This document shows, one piece after another, positions 31,135-43,819 of a stretch of 64,000 nt of DNA. Position numbers and translations under genes: made by a program. The stretch's first letter is position 1, and every line of letters starts with the position of its first letter. This stretch comes from Flaccisagitta enflata. Its lineage: Eukaryota > Chaetognatha > Sagittoidea > Aphragmophora. The notes under the pieces were generated by a model. The model was not told where the DNA came from, did no database searches, and saw only the letters and a program-made list of their open reading frames with translations. Location of the stretch: assembly GCA_965153355.1 (NCBI GenBank), contig OZ231127.1, positions 97,402,001-97,466,000 on the forward strand, written 5' to 3'.

Positions 31135-33240
31135 TAATAAAGAGGATCAAAAATCATGAAGATGACCCTTTTTCTTTTTTTTATAATTCTTTTACTCTCA
31201 TTTTTATTTTGGCCTCAAAGTTTTTACAGAAATCCCAGTAATCAGCAAAATTCTGAGTAGTATTATTACTGAAAACTATTGTTTTAAAAAATCAAAATAT
31301 TTGTGAGAATAAACTTAAATATAAAAACAAAAACTTCGAAAAAACTTACATAAAAAGTAGATTAACAATTCTATAAAGAGAAGAAAAAAAATAATAGTTT
31401 ATTTAAAGATTGTTTAGGTGCTTCACATAGCAAAGTTTGTTATTTCTTCAACCAATATAGTGGTTAATTTTATGACTTTTATTATATTTCTTTCATCAAT
31501 TCATTTTGAAGAACTAATTTGCATAATGCAATTGCATAAATCTAGTGTTCGCACGAGCAGGCAATTTGCTAACAGAGCTGCTAGCAGAAATCTAGAACTG
31601 CTCTGCTAGCAGAAAATGTTGAGCTAATAGTAGTAAGAAGCAGTGAAAATCCTTATAGTTCAACATTTTTATGTCTAATTTTGCAGTAAAAATTCGTTTT
31701 AATCATCTTTTAAGATTTCTTTTGTGTTTTTTTGTTATTTAAATTAAGAATATGTAAAGGCTATTCAGGGCAATCAACTTGAATTTATAGGATACAGAGT
31801 AGAATCAAAGAGACATGCTTGTTGCCATGTTATATTAATGATCTTGATTGGACTCAAGACTGCACAAAAATACAGGTTATTACAGTTGCTTTTAAAGGCA
31901 TTTTTCAGCTAAGTCAACACCAATTTTGGTGGAGGTAGAGTTTGCCATGTATAGCTGAACTGCTCAATACTACCTTGGAAAAAATAAAAGTCCAAGCTGG
32001 ATAAAGGAATGATTTGATTTTGAATTTGATAAAATAATGACCATTTTTATTAGTCTACTTTTTAAAATAACCTTTTTAGAGTTTAGAAACTGCTTGTATC
32101 TGTAAAGGCATGCCTTGGTAAAGAGTATACTACCATTTTGAAGTAAAATCCCTCCACACAATTAGTTTACAATTTCTGAGAATCAACATTCTCACTCTTT
32201 TTGATGTAGAACCCAAACAAAAAAAGCTAGGAGTCTCTTCTTGGCGGCAATGGATAGCCCTGATCAAGATCTTTAAAATGGTCACCAATTTTCCTTTCAA
32301 ATTTTGCATATTAAAGCAACACTATAACAAAAGTCATGCATTCATATTCTATTCAAGTTTTGTGTCCATTTCCAGAAATCAACATTTTCACTTATTTTGA
32401 TGTAAAATCTAAACAAACAAAGCTATGAGTCTGAGCTTGGCGCCATTTGATAGCCCTGTTTATTAGCTTCATTTCAGTTACCAATTTTCATATCAATTCA
32501 TGTATATCAAAGCTGTTATATGACTAAACTTCCTGGACTTTTATTTTTTCTAAGCTAGCACATAGATTGTGGATAAGGTAATTGTGCCATACAAAAATAT
32601 TGTCATCCTGGCTTCCTCCATCATTATTCATTAAAAACCAAGTGACTGTCATGCACAGTTTTTTATTGGCTAACACACAAATAGGCCTGGCTGTGATTGC
32701 TTGATCCATAACATTGAATTACGAGGATTTTGTTTTTCATTGTTACCCCTGCTCAGCCATTTGCGACTGTGGTTCTGTGTATCTGACCTGGATATTCAAC
32801 CACTTTGATACAAATGATTTTAAAACCTCTTAAACTTTGTCCCATTTTGGTTTTTAAACATTTTTAATTGGTGAAACATTTAGTTTACATAAACACTTAG
32901 AACTGCTTCTTACTGCTAGCAGTGCTAGCAGATAAATAATTTTTCTGCTGCCTGCCAGCAGAAAAAAAATCCACTGCTCTTGCGAACACTACATAAATCC
33001 ATATGCTGACAATCTTTAAATGAATTATTATTATTTCTCTTTATATAATAGAGTTTATTCTCACAAATCTTTTTATTTTTTAAAACAATAATTTCTTCAG
33101 TAATGATACTACTCAGAATTTTACTGCTTATTGGGATTTCTGTAAAAACTTTGAAGCCCAAATTAGAATTAGAGTAAAAGAATTATGAAAAAAAAAGAAA
33201 GGGTCATTTTCATGATTTTTGCTCCTCTATATTATCAAGT
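31135..33240. mobile_element. Foldback element, split by a hAT insertion
   Basis: The left arm (31135-31510: GAGGATCAAAAATCATGAAG ... ATTCTGAGTAGTATTATTAC) is the imperfect inverse of the right arm (33000-33240). The loop is occupied by the hAT element at 31543-32991. Confidence 0.75.
31543..32991. mobile_element. Non-autonomous hAT element with perfect 8-bp target duplication
   Basis: The ends are TAGTGTTCGCACGAGCAG and the inverse of TAGTGTTCGCAAGAGCAG, one mismatch in 18. The 8-bp duplication CATAAATC lies at 31535-31542 and 32992-32999. Subterminal GCTAGCAG repeats are typical of hAT transposase-binding regions. Two direct copies of about 190 bp lie inside (about 32176 and 32365). No transposase ORF. 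Confidence 0.9.
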
Positions 33241-33333
33241 TATGGTGAAGGGACACTCTAAACTTTTGCCATGTGAAGCACCCAAACATTTATTTCAGTT
33301 TAGGTATAGTGAGGGATATTGTTCCACTTTTCA

Positions 33334-33750
33334 CAAGGCCGTATACACTCCCCCTAAGTCGCGGGTGGGTGGGAAGGAGCGGAACAGCAAAGAAACGCTC
33401 GCATTTTGTTTTTGTTACGGACCGACACGGCGAGTTCTAGAGTCCGCGACTAATAATGGTAAAGGTGCCAGCTCCTTCACGTAGACCCGTCAAGTTTCAA
33501 CCCTACCCCTAAAATCAAACCTGCCTCTCAACTCAACCCCATATCAAGACCCTACCCCACAGCGCTATCTGTAGCCACACTCCCTACCCCCAACCCCACT
33601 CTCTCCCCCCTTCCCCCCCCCCCCCACACACACACGATAACTACTGCAGATCATAAACACGCGTTTTTCGCATTTCCAACTCTATCTTGATGAACCAACG
33701 GACCAACAGACAGATCAATGAACCAACGGACGGACAAAACTTCCTATAAA
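33334..33750 (+). mobile_element. Helentron-like element
   Basis: It starts ACAAGGCCGTATACACTCCC with GTCGCGGGTGGGTGGGAAGG. The core has CCCTACCCCTAAA-type sequence and a C-rich run, and it ends in GACCAACAGACAGATC/ACGGACGGAC repeats. The hairpin end is not clear. Confidence 0.5.
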
Positions 33751-33764
33751 CATAGAGCAATTGA

Positions 33765-34925
33765 CTTCGAATGATTGCCCCAGTTACGATGAAGCCACTT
33801 GGAGCAAATGGTCATTTTGCCAAAAATAACGAGTGCGTGACAGTCAACAAACATTCATTCTATCGCAACTGTTATCTAAGCGTATATATCGGACACGACG
33901 GCAACTCTTTTAAATCTACGTCTTTAAATTTCACCTTACAGTCAAAGATCTAGTAAGGATAAAGTTGATTTCAGTAGGTCTATTTAATTTTGCAATTTGA
34001 TTACAGGCTTCAAGATAATTATCAATTTGCTACTAATGTTTTCTGCGACACTTCTCACGACAGTCACCAGCACTTCCAATTTTGGAAACGTTCCGGCTAG
34101 TCAAGTAAGGAGTTACAGCTGGCCATATGCAGGCCTGATTTTAGAGCGATCCCGCGAGCCCAATGAAGTGCTCTCTAATTTGCTTTCCCGCTCTCATATT
34201 TTGTGATCTCTGAGCCTGGCAGGCTAACTCTTATCGAGATGGATTTGAAGCCCTCAAGCTGATTGAGTATAACGGTTCACATTTTTAGTATTTCACAAAT
34301 TGTATCATGCAGTTAGTGATAGTCATATTGCATCTGCTAATTAGTAACTTTTATCACGAATATAGGTTGATATTATTTTATAATTTGGCAAAACAATTAA
34401 TATCGGGCTCATGATTTTCCTGTTGGGCTCTGTCAAAATGTTGGAAGCGAGCCCGTCTGGCTCTTTCAAAAAATCACTAAAATCAGGCCTGGTCATATGG
34501 CGCCAACCGCGAGTGTCTGTCTCCTGTGAGTATGCATTTTCACGTGTAAGGGTGTCTATTTTTCAATGTTTATCTACCTCTTGGTGGATCTGCGTGTGTA
34601 AAGAGATCACTGCTCTACGCGGCAAAATAACGATTAGAATCGGGCCGTATATCAAATTCTTACAATGGTTAGGGCACGTTCTAAAAAGCGTTTTGTGTAG
34701 ACGCTTTCCTGATTTTGCAAAATGGAAAACTAGGAGTGATGCGCGTAGTAACTAGTCAGTGAGGGCTCACAAGGCTCTCTTCCATATTTTTCAGTTTGGG
34801 TAAAGTTGGGGATATTGTTCCACTTGTCATATATTACAAAATGAATAATCGTAGGTCTTGCAACGAAAACTGTACCAATTGCGGGACTATCATCAGAGTT
34901 TGCAATGTTGTGGAAACGACGGAGG
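33765..34925 (+). other. Possible decayed or exonic coding sequence
   Basis: At 33773-33822 one frame reads CPSYDEATWSKWSFCQK, resembling the W-x2-W-S-x-C start of a thrombospondin type 1 repeat. The next codon is a stop, and an adjacent frame continues Cys-rich. At 34006-34104 a segment is bounded by an acceptor (ATTTGATTACAG) and a GTAAGG donor. At 34850-34920 an open segment (SCNENCTNCGTIIRVCNVV) lies between AG and GAG/GTGGAT. The phases do not join cleanly, so these are hints only. Confidence 0.25.
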
Positions 34926-35037
34926 TGGATACATCCTTAGCGCTCGAATGGCTAGTCTTTTCAACGTTTCAATGATGGAGCTGAGGCGATAGGAACACAA
35001 CACCAAGACCGTCAAATCTTCAACGCCGGTGAGGATA

Positions 35038-35667
35038 CACACTTTTAATTCTATAAGAACATGGATTTCTGAAGTGAGCCTCAGCGTTATTATCTTTAGT
35101 TTTATTTTGAGGCTCAAACATTCTTAATGTTTTTCCTTTTTTCTTAAAGACGCATTACGGAATCAGAGTCAACAGATACTCTGAGGCTTTTAAAAAGTCG
35201 CAGCAGATATCTCCTTGTATCATTTTCATTTGATTTCCCCAATACATTTACAGTTGAGTTTCACTACATTATTTTTTTTAAGTGAAGACAAAATTTATAA
35301 GGACACGAGGCTAAAATTTTCTCAAATATTAAGGACATTTTAAGGATGAAGCCCAGCTTTGGATTTAGGGAGAACAAAATTTTTCAATACAGGTTTATAA
35401 TGTTTTTGTTTAAATTCTTTTTATGATTTTTTTACAAAAAAAAATGTTAATTTTTTGCTTTACATTAAACAAAAAAGTTTCAAACAAATAGAAATCAATA
35501 AAAAATATCTCTTCATACTATGTATTAAATATATCACTGTAAGTTGATAACCAGGTTTTAAAAAAATTATTAAAGATATGCTTAGAACATTTCAGTTTAA
35601 ATTAACAAAAATTTAAGAACATCCTAGCCTCAGAAAAAATTTACTGGTCCTTAAGAAAAAAAAAGTG
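35038..35667. mobile_element. MITE, GCTTTTC family
   Basis: Ends CACACTTTTAATTCTATAAG and AAAAAAGTG, flanked by TA (35036-35037, 35668-35669). It has subterminal GTGAGCCTCAGCGTT and GAGGCTCAAACATTCTTAA words as in the other copies. Confidence 0.7.
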
Positions 35668-35844
35668 TATAGCGCATGTCAAGAGAATGGACCAAATCAT
35701 GCTTTATTGTGAAGCTGCCTTATTGTCATCATAGAAATATTTACAATATCTCTCTAGGGACTATAATCTAAGCTAAATACTTTATAGGCGGGCATGCCTT
35801 ATTAGCGGGTGCGTTCTTGCGTTGCTCCACTGTATTACTACTTT

Positions 35845-36037
<193 letters not shown>

Positions 36038-36039
36038 AG

Positions 36040-36122
36040 ATCCGGAACGTCTTTTTGAACAAATCTACAACAACCGCGCGCGATCGATGGACGGATGCCG
36101 GATTTACGTCACAACGTCAGCG
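36040..36122 (+). CDS. Candidate host exon A
   Basis: The (CT)n array ends in CTTAG at 36039. The open frame then reads PERLFEQIYNNRARS, MDGCRIYVTTSA. A donor GCG/GTACCT at 36123 would leave phase 0, matching exon B at 36431. The alternative strong donor CTAG/GTGAGT at 36163 would put a stop in each open frame first. Coding character is moderate and the protein family is unknown. Confidence 0.4.
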
Positions 36123-36324
36123 GTACCTTTTGACCTACCTAAATGATGGGGCAAATTACTAGGTGAGTTGGGAAGCGGCTTTAATCGGCCAATGTTCTGT
36201 GCAGGTGTTACACCTAGACATGAGCAAATGCACTGCACTCGTACACACAACCTTCAGCAATGATATGACATCATGATTACCAAATTATAGAATCCCAAAT
36301 GTACATGTTTACATGAGTATTGAT

Positions 36325-36326
<2 letters not shown>

Positions 36327-36407
<81 letters not shown>
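36327..36407. repeat. (CT)n microsatellite
   Basis: A CT array directly upstream of candidate exon B. Confidence 0.97.
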
Positions 36408-36409
<2 letters not shown>

Positions 36410-36430
36410 CAAAATGTTAGCTGCTTACAG

Positions 36431-36519
36431 ACGAGCTACACACTGCAACGCGGCTGGTCACTGAATGACGACCCTGAACGCCCATTGACAACGAAATCCG
36501 CAAATCCCCATGTCGTCAG
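36431..36519 (+). CDS. Candidate host exon B
   Basis: Acceptor TTACAG (or TGTTAG at 36420) lies after the (CT)n tract and donor GTCAG/GTGAAA at 36520. The frame reads TSYTLQRGWSLNDDPERPLT, TKSANPHVV, 29 codons plus AG. It ends with two bases of a codon, which the single leading G of exon D at 38949 completes (AGG). Confidence 0.5.
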
Positions 36520-37017
36520 GTGAAAGGAGCATAGTATTTAAAAAAAAAAAACTTCAAACCCTTTTAGGCTTCAAATTAACCTTCCTATTGTGTCTCTCCC
36601 GGGGTGCCAATTCAGGGTAGCACTGCTACGTGGCAGGCAACCCACAATGTGCGGCAGGTAGAGCAGTTGGTCGGGAAAAACAAATAAAAAATGAGTGAGG
36701 AAGAGAAAGAATAGGATATTGTCTACATTGATGTGTAAATACTAAATTGTAATATTAATCTTAAATTCTTAATCTTAATGTTGAGTTAAACCTGCTTTTA
36801 TCATTGTAGATAAGTAAATCTAAAATCAAGGAAGGTTCACCGAGGTGATTTAGTAAGAATGAAGAAGGTACCAGTCGCAAAGAAAGTGCGGCAGCCTTGG
36901 ATGAAATTTCCTTGCTATGTGGCAGCTCTACAGAATCGGCACCCGGGTTTCTCTCTTTCGCCATGTGTCTTTCTCTTTCTCTATCTTTGTCTCTCTTTCT
37001 CTCTCACTCGCACTGTC

Positions 37018-37245
<228 letters not shown>

Positions 37246-37663
37246 GACAGGTAGACAGACTAGCGGGTAGGATCGCTGATAAGTATCGTCTTCATCTGCA
37301 GGTGTAACGATTGAAAATGATTCACGGACATCGTTCACGTCATCGCCCAGATTGACGTGGTCATGAGAAAGAGCAACTTTCACCTCTGGCTATGATCTTC
37401 TAGAATGCTTTCCTTATTCCATTGCGAACAGCTCTATTTTGTATTTAGTATCATACACGCTGTACCACATCATGCACTTAGAATCGCTTTGATGCAGAAG
37501 TGCATAGTTCCATGACCTATGACCTATGACGTCAGTGCAGTCAGAAATTTCATTGATTTTTTTCCCATATAGCACTAAATAATCGCTTTGATATAGTCAT
37601 ATAGAAGTGTATAGTTGCGTGACGTTTTACATGGAACCGAGCATTGTCCACTTACACACAGTA

Positions 37664-38071
37664 CTACTCGACTCATAAAAAAAGCCGCACTTTTAAATGG
37701 CAAATTGTTAGACTGAATTTCAAAATAACTAATTAAAATCTTAGACCGTTAAAAAGCTCTTGAAAAGATCTTTCATTTGGCTCCAATCTGGAAATTCTAG
37801 CTTTTTTTGTTTAAAAATGGCATAAAAATGAGTAAAAACATTGCCATTTTCAGTTTGCAATCCTATTGAAAAATGAACATTTTTACAAATTAGAAGATAA
37901 CTTTGACAAGCTCTAGCTCCTAAACCGTTTGAAATACAGATTTGGGATTGGTCTAGAATGAAAGAAAATTTGGAAATCTTTTAAATCACTTCAACAAAAA
38001 AATATTCAAATTATTTGTTTTTCTCATTCTTCCACTCAAAATAGGGTGCGGCTTTTTTTTTAGTCGAGTAG
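37664..38071. mobile_element. MITE with CTACTCGACT ends
   Basis: CTACTCGACT...AGTCGAGTAG with TA on both sides (37662-37663, 38072-38073). Its subterminal parts match those of 41539-45182 (CGCACTTTTAAATGG, TCCTAAACCGTTTGA). Confidence 0.85.
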
Positions 38072-38154
38072 TAAGATAAGACAGCCCCTCATTCACTTAT
38101 CCGTTTCTTTCACTGGCGCTATGCGTTTTAGCTGAAATTTTCATACTTATCATT

Positions 38155-38790
38155 AGTAAAAAATCTCAGGATCATGTCAAAATTGTGGGATTTTACCGTC
38201 CATCCCACTCTAGACCAATTTTGACCCAAGGAATCCAAATCTGCAGTCAAAAATGGTCTCAGGTCAATATTTCGATAGGCTACAGGTACATTTCTCAGGT
38301 CAAAATACTATATAAGGTCAAATTTTCAAAAATGGAAATTTGTCAATCTGATTGCAGATTCAAAATCCTTGAAAAAAACTGTGTGAAGAAAGTGTCTTTC
38401 TTTTTTCAAAATTTTGATTAGAACATAGTCAAAATTAACATTATCCGTCAAAATTAGGCTGAATTTAGATAAAACAGCAATTTTACTCTATTTTGGATGT
38501 TTAACACTAATTTTGACTATGTTCCAATCAAAATTTCAAAAAAAGAAAGATACTTTCATTTAATAGTTTTTTCCAAGGATTTTGAATCTGCAATCAGATT
38601 GACAAATTTCCAATTTTGAAAATTTGACCTTATATAGTATTTTGACCTGAGAAATGTAGCCGTAGCCTATTGAAATATTGACCTGAGACCATTTCTGACT
38701 ACAGATTTGGATTCCTTGGGTCAAAATTGGTCTAGTACGGGATGGACGGTAAAATCCTCAAATTTTGACATAATCCTGAGATTTTTTACT
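38155..38790. mobile_element. Foldback element, 6-bp target duplication
   Basis: Arms of about 300 bp are complementary from AGTAAAAAATCTCAGGAT inward. ATCATT flanks both ends. The arms share words (GATTGCAGATTCAAAATCC, TAGTCAAAATTA) with the foldback at 44424-45068. Confidence 0.8.
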
Positions 38791-38850
38791 ATCATTAGCC
38801 TACTTGTAGATTGGGCTCAGGTAGAAATATGTTACCAGGCACCAAAACAA

Positions 38851-38851
<1 letters not shown>

Positions 38852-38904
<53 letters not shown>
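38852..38904. repeat. (CT)n microsatellite
   Basis: A CT array upstream of candidate exon D. Confidence 0.97.
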
Positions 38905-38906
<2 letters not shown>

Positions 38907-38948
38907 GCGACTGAGGCAACTGTGTGTGTTTGATTTTTCTAAAACTAG

Positions 38949-39054
38949 GGTCAGCCCACTGCACTGCACCGTTGACGCAAAACAAGCTTGGGCCGACTTG
39001 GAGAATACGATGATTCTGCTGTGCAACATCAGCAGATATGCTCGGCTATCGAAG
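38949..39054 (+). CDS. Candidate host exon D
   Basis: After the (CT)n array and a pyrimidine-rich TTTGATTTTTCT the acceptor ACTAG ends at 38948. The frame, one base plus 35 codons, reads VSPLHCTVDAKQAWADLENT and MILLCNISRYARLSK, then donor AAG/GTGTAG at 39055. It ends in phase 0, as exon E requires. The exon is richer in GC than its flanks and uses varied codons. No domain was recognised. Confidence 0.6.
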
Positions 39055-39295
39055 GTGTAGCGCGGCAACATTAGCTTGGCATATTGCGTGTCATTTTCAG
39101 GACGCTTGGATCCATGGTAGGAAGTATGTATGAACGTAGCGTTTTTTGCCCGCTACAAAACTGATGCATTTTGATGAAGAAACTTGGCTATAGATAAAGT
39201 GTATCATTTGCTGAACAATCGCTGAAGTATTTAAATAATTTGTATTTAATCTTCTAATCGTCCATCTGTTATATAAATCGTTTTTTTACCATGCT

Positions 39296-39298
<3 letters not shown>

Positions 39299-39372
<74 letters not shown>
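39299..39372. repeat. (CT)n microsatellite
   Basis: A CT array plus TTTTTTTTT, forming the polypyrimidine tract of exon E. Confidence 0.97.
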
Positions 39373-39379
<7 letters not shown>

Positions 39380-39384
39380 GACAG

Positions 39385-39519
39385 ACAGACGCCCGGCTTC
39401 GTTCGATGGTTCCGGAAAACGCTTACATTCACAACGGTAGTTTACGAAAGCGGGAAGCTGAAGATGCCAAAGAGCAAATAGCCAATGATGCCCCAAGTTC
39501 TTCAGGTCATACCGGCTGA
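39385..39519 (+). CDS. Candidate terminal host exon E
   Basis: (CT)n, T9 and GACAG form a near-ideal 3' splice site ending at 39384. The phase-0 frame then reads TDARLRSMVPENAYIHNGSL and RKREAEDAKEQIAND, 44 codons in all, to a TGA at 39517-39519. Joined to exon D it continues RLSK-TDAR without a phase break. The C-terminus is charged and hydrophilic with no recognised domain. Exons B, D and E together give a phase-consistent 3' end of a plus-strand gene whose identity I cannot tell. Confidence 0.6.
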   Translation, partial: TDARLRSMVPENAYIHNGSLRKREAEDAKEQIANDAPSSSGHTG

Positions 39520-39719
39520 TTAGCGCGGTCTGCATGTTCCCTTGTTTGGATATGAGAAAAAAAGATGTTTTGCCAGCGATTGTGTACCAAATGTATATAA
39601 ATACCAAAATTTTCAAATCTTTGGTCTACGTGTGGGATACGGCCAAACGTGGTTTGCAGTTATCGAACCATACTGTTATCACTGAGTTGGAACACTGGGA
39701 GGGAGGTACACTTATAATT

Positions 39720-40070
39720 AAGGGTCATGGGCAGGAGATTAAGATTAGGGGAAAGGTTGGGTTAAGATATGAACTTGGGCTAACATATAAGGTTGGATTT
39801 AGGGGTAGGTTTAGGTTAAGGGGTAGGGTTGGATTTAGGGGTAAGGTTGGATTTAGGGGAAGGGTTGGATTTAGGGGTAAGGTTGGATTTAGGGGTAGGG
39901 CTGAGTTAAGGGGTAGGGCTAAGGGGAAGGGCTGAGTTTAGGGAAAGGGTAGAGTTAGAGGTAGGGTGTGGGTATGGTTAAATGATAGGGTCAGAATTAG
40001 CTGCAATAACTAACTTTTGAAAAAATCCTAAAATGTGTACGTATGTATGTCCAGCCAGCTCCTACACCTA
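39720..40070. repeat. GGATTTAGGGGTAAGGTT minisatellite element
   Basis: 18-bp units related to those at 14470 and 30800, ending CCAGCCAGCTCCTACACC (40051-40068), the right-end motif of the outer shell element at 14367-31066. A frame rich in GFRGRVGFRGK is a repeat translation. Confidence 0.8.
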
Positions 40071-40121
40071 AGCCAAATCTTTTATATACCAATATTTCTA
40101 CGCATTACGTGCCTGCGTGTA

Positions 40122-40525
40122 CATGCTTTTCATTTTATAAGATCGTGGATTTTTGAAGTGAGCCTCAGCATTCTTGTTTTTAGCTCTGTTAAGCGTTTTT
40201 GATATTTTCTTATTCTTAAGTCAGATAATTTTTTTTATAGATAAATATATTATCATATTGATATGTTATTTCAAGCATTCAAGCATAAAAAAGAAAAAAC
40301 ATTTCTATTATATGAAAAGAAATTAAAGATTGATATAAAAAAAAAAAACGATAAATCATTATTTTAGAAATTATTATCAAAATAGCAATCATTTAGGGTT
40401 TTTATCTAATTTTATAATTTTTTTTCAAATCTAAAATTCAGCATGTTCTTAAAATGTTCTTATTTTTTTGCCAAATCTGAGGCTGATGTTCTTATAAACA
40501 GTGTTCTTACAATGAGAAAAGCGCA
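40122..40525. mobile_element. MITE, GCTTTTC family
   Basis: CATGCTTTTCATTTTATAAG ... GAAAAGCGCA flanked by TA, with internal GTGAGCCTCAGC and GCTGATGTTCTTATAA. Confidence 0.75.
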
Positions 40526-40574
40526 TATGTGGTGTCTGTCTATTTTTCTCTGGGCAGATATTCAAAAGCAAAAG

Positions 40575-40716
40575 AGACACGCGACTCTAAACATCGCTGT
40601 GTCAGTTGGTCCGTCTGTCCCTCTGTCTCAAATCCTGAATTGCAAGCCGCAAGCTGTATCTTCATTACTGCCTCTGCCCTAACCCTACACGACTGTAGTG
40701 CCGTGTATTCAGCCTT
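40575..40716 (-). mobile_element. Helentron-like element, short copy
   Basis: ACACGCGACTCTAAAC, a (GTCY)-like tract and the end GCCGTGTATTCAGCCTTG. The outer half of the hairpin is lost. Confidence 0.55.
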
Positions 40717-41549
40717 GTTTGAATTCATTCCATCTTTGATTTTTTTTTTCAGCTATACTTGTAAGCGGAGTTTCCTGGAGAGAGAGAGTATAATTTAGTC
40801 ATTTGGGTCATTGATTTTGTGTGTAATGCTGTAAAAGGTGATGTAATGTTTTGTAACATATTTTTTTTTTCTATCTACAGGGGTACCCTTTTATTCATCG
40901 GCGTTTTGTGAATCATCCCTGCCTAACCCTGCCAGTCGATCCTTTGCTCCATCGGTGTATGAAGAAGCGCACTTCGCCCCTCCTGGTCCTCGCATTGACC
41001 GATTTTATATCAATGTTTAACGTCAAGAAACATTCATTGGGGGAAATTAAGAGTCAATATCTTTGTTCTGAACGAATTATCGCAAAACTATTATATATTA
41101 TGTTATACATCTCGCTTTTTCAGTCGTACGTTTTTAGCTGAATTTAGCCTCATTTTTGAGGTCAGATCCTTTTCTCTTCTAGCTTGTATTTTGGAACAGG
41201 AATGTAGAAAATATCTCGGCATTAATTTGCGCAAATATTTATACTTTTCTCAAGGCTAGGGAAGCTGAATTTTTAATGACTGATGAAATTTGAGCCTTGT
41301 AACTGGGTACCACTTCTTTGTTATTGTCGTTCCCAAGAATTTACGATAGTTTTTCTCTGATGAATATATTAGATTATGTTCTATACTATTGTGAAGTAAT
41401 GGAGTGTGTGGCAATGAAATCTCATCTTAAGTACTACCAAGGGTATACAATCTACTTTTATTTTTTACCTTCTCATTTCCTAACCCTCTGATTTCCCTTT
41501 TCCCTTGCTGGGGGGGAGTGGAATTACACATGTGCTTACCACGCGAATA

Positions 41550-43819
41550 CAGGGTGTACCAACTCACTTGTAACATAAAGAGTCGATATATCTCAGCTTC
41601 GAGAGAAGATAATCCCATTTTGAAAAAAGTTCCAAAGAGCACTTAAAAAGATAGATCAATCTCATCAGAATTTTACATATTCACAACCTTAAAAAAAACA
41701 GCTAATTCTCCACACATCTCTGGATACCCTCCAAAGAGAATCGAAATGTCCATTTTTTCTGACTGTGTCATTTGTCTTTAGGAACATGTGGACTACTAAA
41801 AAAAAACAAAAGACAAAAAAAATTCTTCTGAAATTTTTCCATTTATATCACTTTTTAGGCAAAAAAAGATAAATTTTAGCACTTTTTGGGCATAAAATTG
41901 TTCATACAGCTTTGAAAATCCCAAAAGATACTGGAAATAGGTGGCAATAGCTAGAATACACATATTTTTACCATTTGCAAAAAGTTTTTTGGGATATCAT
42001 AAAGATTAGAGCATAAAAAAAGCAAAAAAATGGTAAAATATCGTTTTTTTTCAGTATTTTTTTGTCCTAATTCGTTCATGCAGCATAATAACTCATGGAA
42101 AATCTTAGAAATGTGTTGCAAAAGCTAGAATATACATGTTTTTACCCTTAGCAAAAATTTTTTTGGGATATCTTAAAGATAAGCGCATAAAAAAAGCCAA
42201 AAAACGGCAAAATATCCCTTTTTTCAGTATTTTTAAGTCCTAATTCTTTCATGCAGCATAGTAACTCTTAAAAAATCTTTGAAATGTGTGGCAATAGCTG
42301 GGATATACATGTTTTTACCCTTGACAAAAAGTTTTTTTGGGTATAACAAAGATAAGAGCATTAAAAAGTCCTAAAAAACGGTAAAATATCATTTTTTTTA
42401 GTAATTTTAAGTCTTTATCCGTTAATGCAGCATAATAAGTCCTGAAAAATCCTAGAAATGTATAGTAGTAGTGTTGAGTACAACTATCTTTAATTTAAAC
42501 AACCCGTTTTTTTTTCAGAATACTTATAAGTTTACAGTTTAAAATATTTAAAAAACTAATATTTTGCTGTCTTTAAGCAATTTTTAAGCTTTAAATTAAA
42601 GAATATTGAAAATAACTGGTTGTACAGGTTAAAAATAGTTACACTCAAGTTTACTACTACACATTTCTAGGATCTTTCAGGAGTTACTATACTGCATGAA
42701 TAGATAAGGACTTTAAATTACTTGAAAAAACAATATTTTACCATTTTTTGTCTTTTTTATGCTCTTATCTTTAGGATATCCCAAAAACTTTTTGTCAAGG
42801 GTAAAAACATGTATGTTCTAGCTATTGCCACACATTTCTAAGATTTTTTAAGAGTTATTATGCTGCATGAACAATTTAGGACAGAAAAACACTGAAAAAA
42901 ACAATATTTTGCCGTTTTAAGGCTTTTCTGATGCTCCTATTTTCAAGATATCAAAAAAACTTTTTGCTAATGGTAAAAACATGTGTATTCTAGCTATTGC
43001 CACATATTTCCAGTATTTTCTAGAATCTTCAAAGCTGTATGAACAATTTCATGCCCAAAAAGTGCTAAAAATGATCTTTTCTTGCCTAAAAAGTGTTATT
43101 AATGAAAAACTTTCAAAAATTTTTTTTTGTTTTTTGTTTTTTTTAGTAGTCCACATGTTCCTGAAGACAAATGATACAGTTAGAAAAAAATGGATGTTTT
43201 GTTTCTCTTTGGGGGGGTATCCAGAGATGTGCGTCTCATGATGCAAATTTGGCTGTAGTTGCTTACAGACACTTTTTATTCAAGAGGCTCTCATTTTAAA
43301 CAGATTGAGCTAAAAACCTGGGATTGGTCTCAAATCAAAGATTTTTAGCTGTAGTTTTTTGCCCCAAAAACAAACATCCTCAAAATAGTAAAATTTTTTT
43401 CATTTCATTCCTTCAAGACTATGTTTGAAAAAACCTTTTATTTTCATAAGCATGACTTTGGCAAAAATCATTGTATTTTATGGAAAAAAATGTGATTTTT
43501 TTCATTAACTCTCTTTAATTATATAAGATATCTTTAATTTTAATCCAATCTGACATGTTTTGTCGAATACTCTAAAAATAAGAGCCAATTAAAGAGAAAT
43601 TGACATGGGAAATCAATAGAAAATAGCAAAATGATAGCAAAAAGGCTTATATTTCCAAGCTTTTTTTCCTTTACTGTTTATACCTTCCCATTATTTTACT
43701 CTTGTTGAGCAAAAATCATTTTTAAAAAGCTCTTTAGAACTTTTTTCAGAATTAGATTATCTTCTTTAGAAGCTGAGATACATCGATTCTTTATGTTACA
43801 ACTGAGTAGGTACACCCTG
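41550..43819. mobile_element. 2.27 kb palindromic element inserted into a MITE terminal repeat
   Basis: CAGGGTGTACC and its inverse form the ends, flanked by TA (41548-41549, 43820-43821). Inverted complementarity extends over much of the length: TCTCAGCTTC near 41592 against GAAGCTGAGA near 43769, and AACATGTGGACTACTAAAA near 41782 against its inverse near 43148. The arms carry tandem units of about 180 bp (GCAGCATAATAACTC...GGGATATC) in opposite orientations. No ORF. Confidence 0.8.

Noticed and set aside
37250-37300. A 51-bp exon between exons B and D
   Set aside because: It has an acceptor and a donor, but its phase does not fit the strongly supported B-to-D joint.
39534-39935. A 133-codon frame rich in GFRGRVGFRGK
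   Set aside because: It translates the TTTAGGGGTAGGGTTGGA minisatellite.
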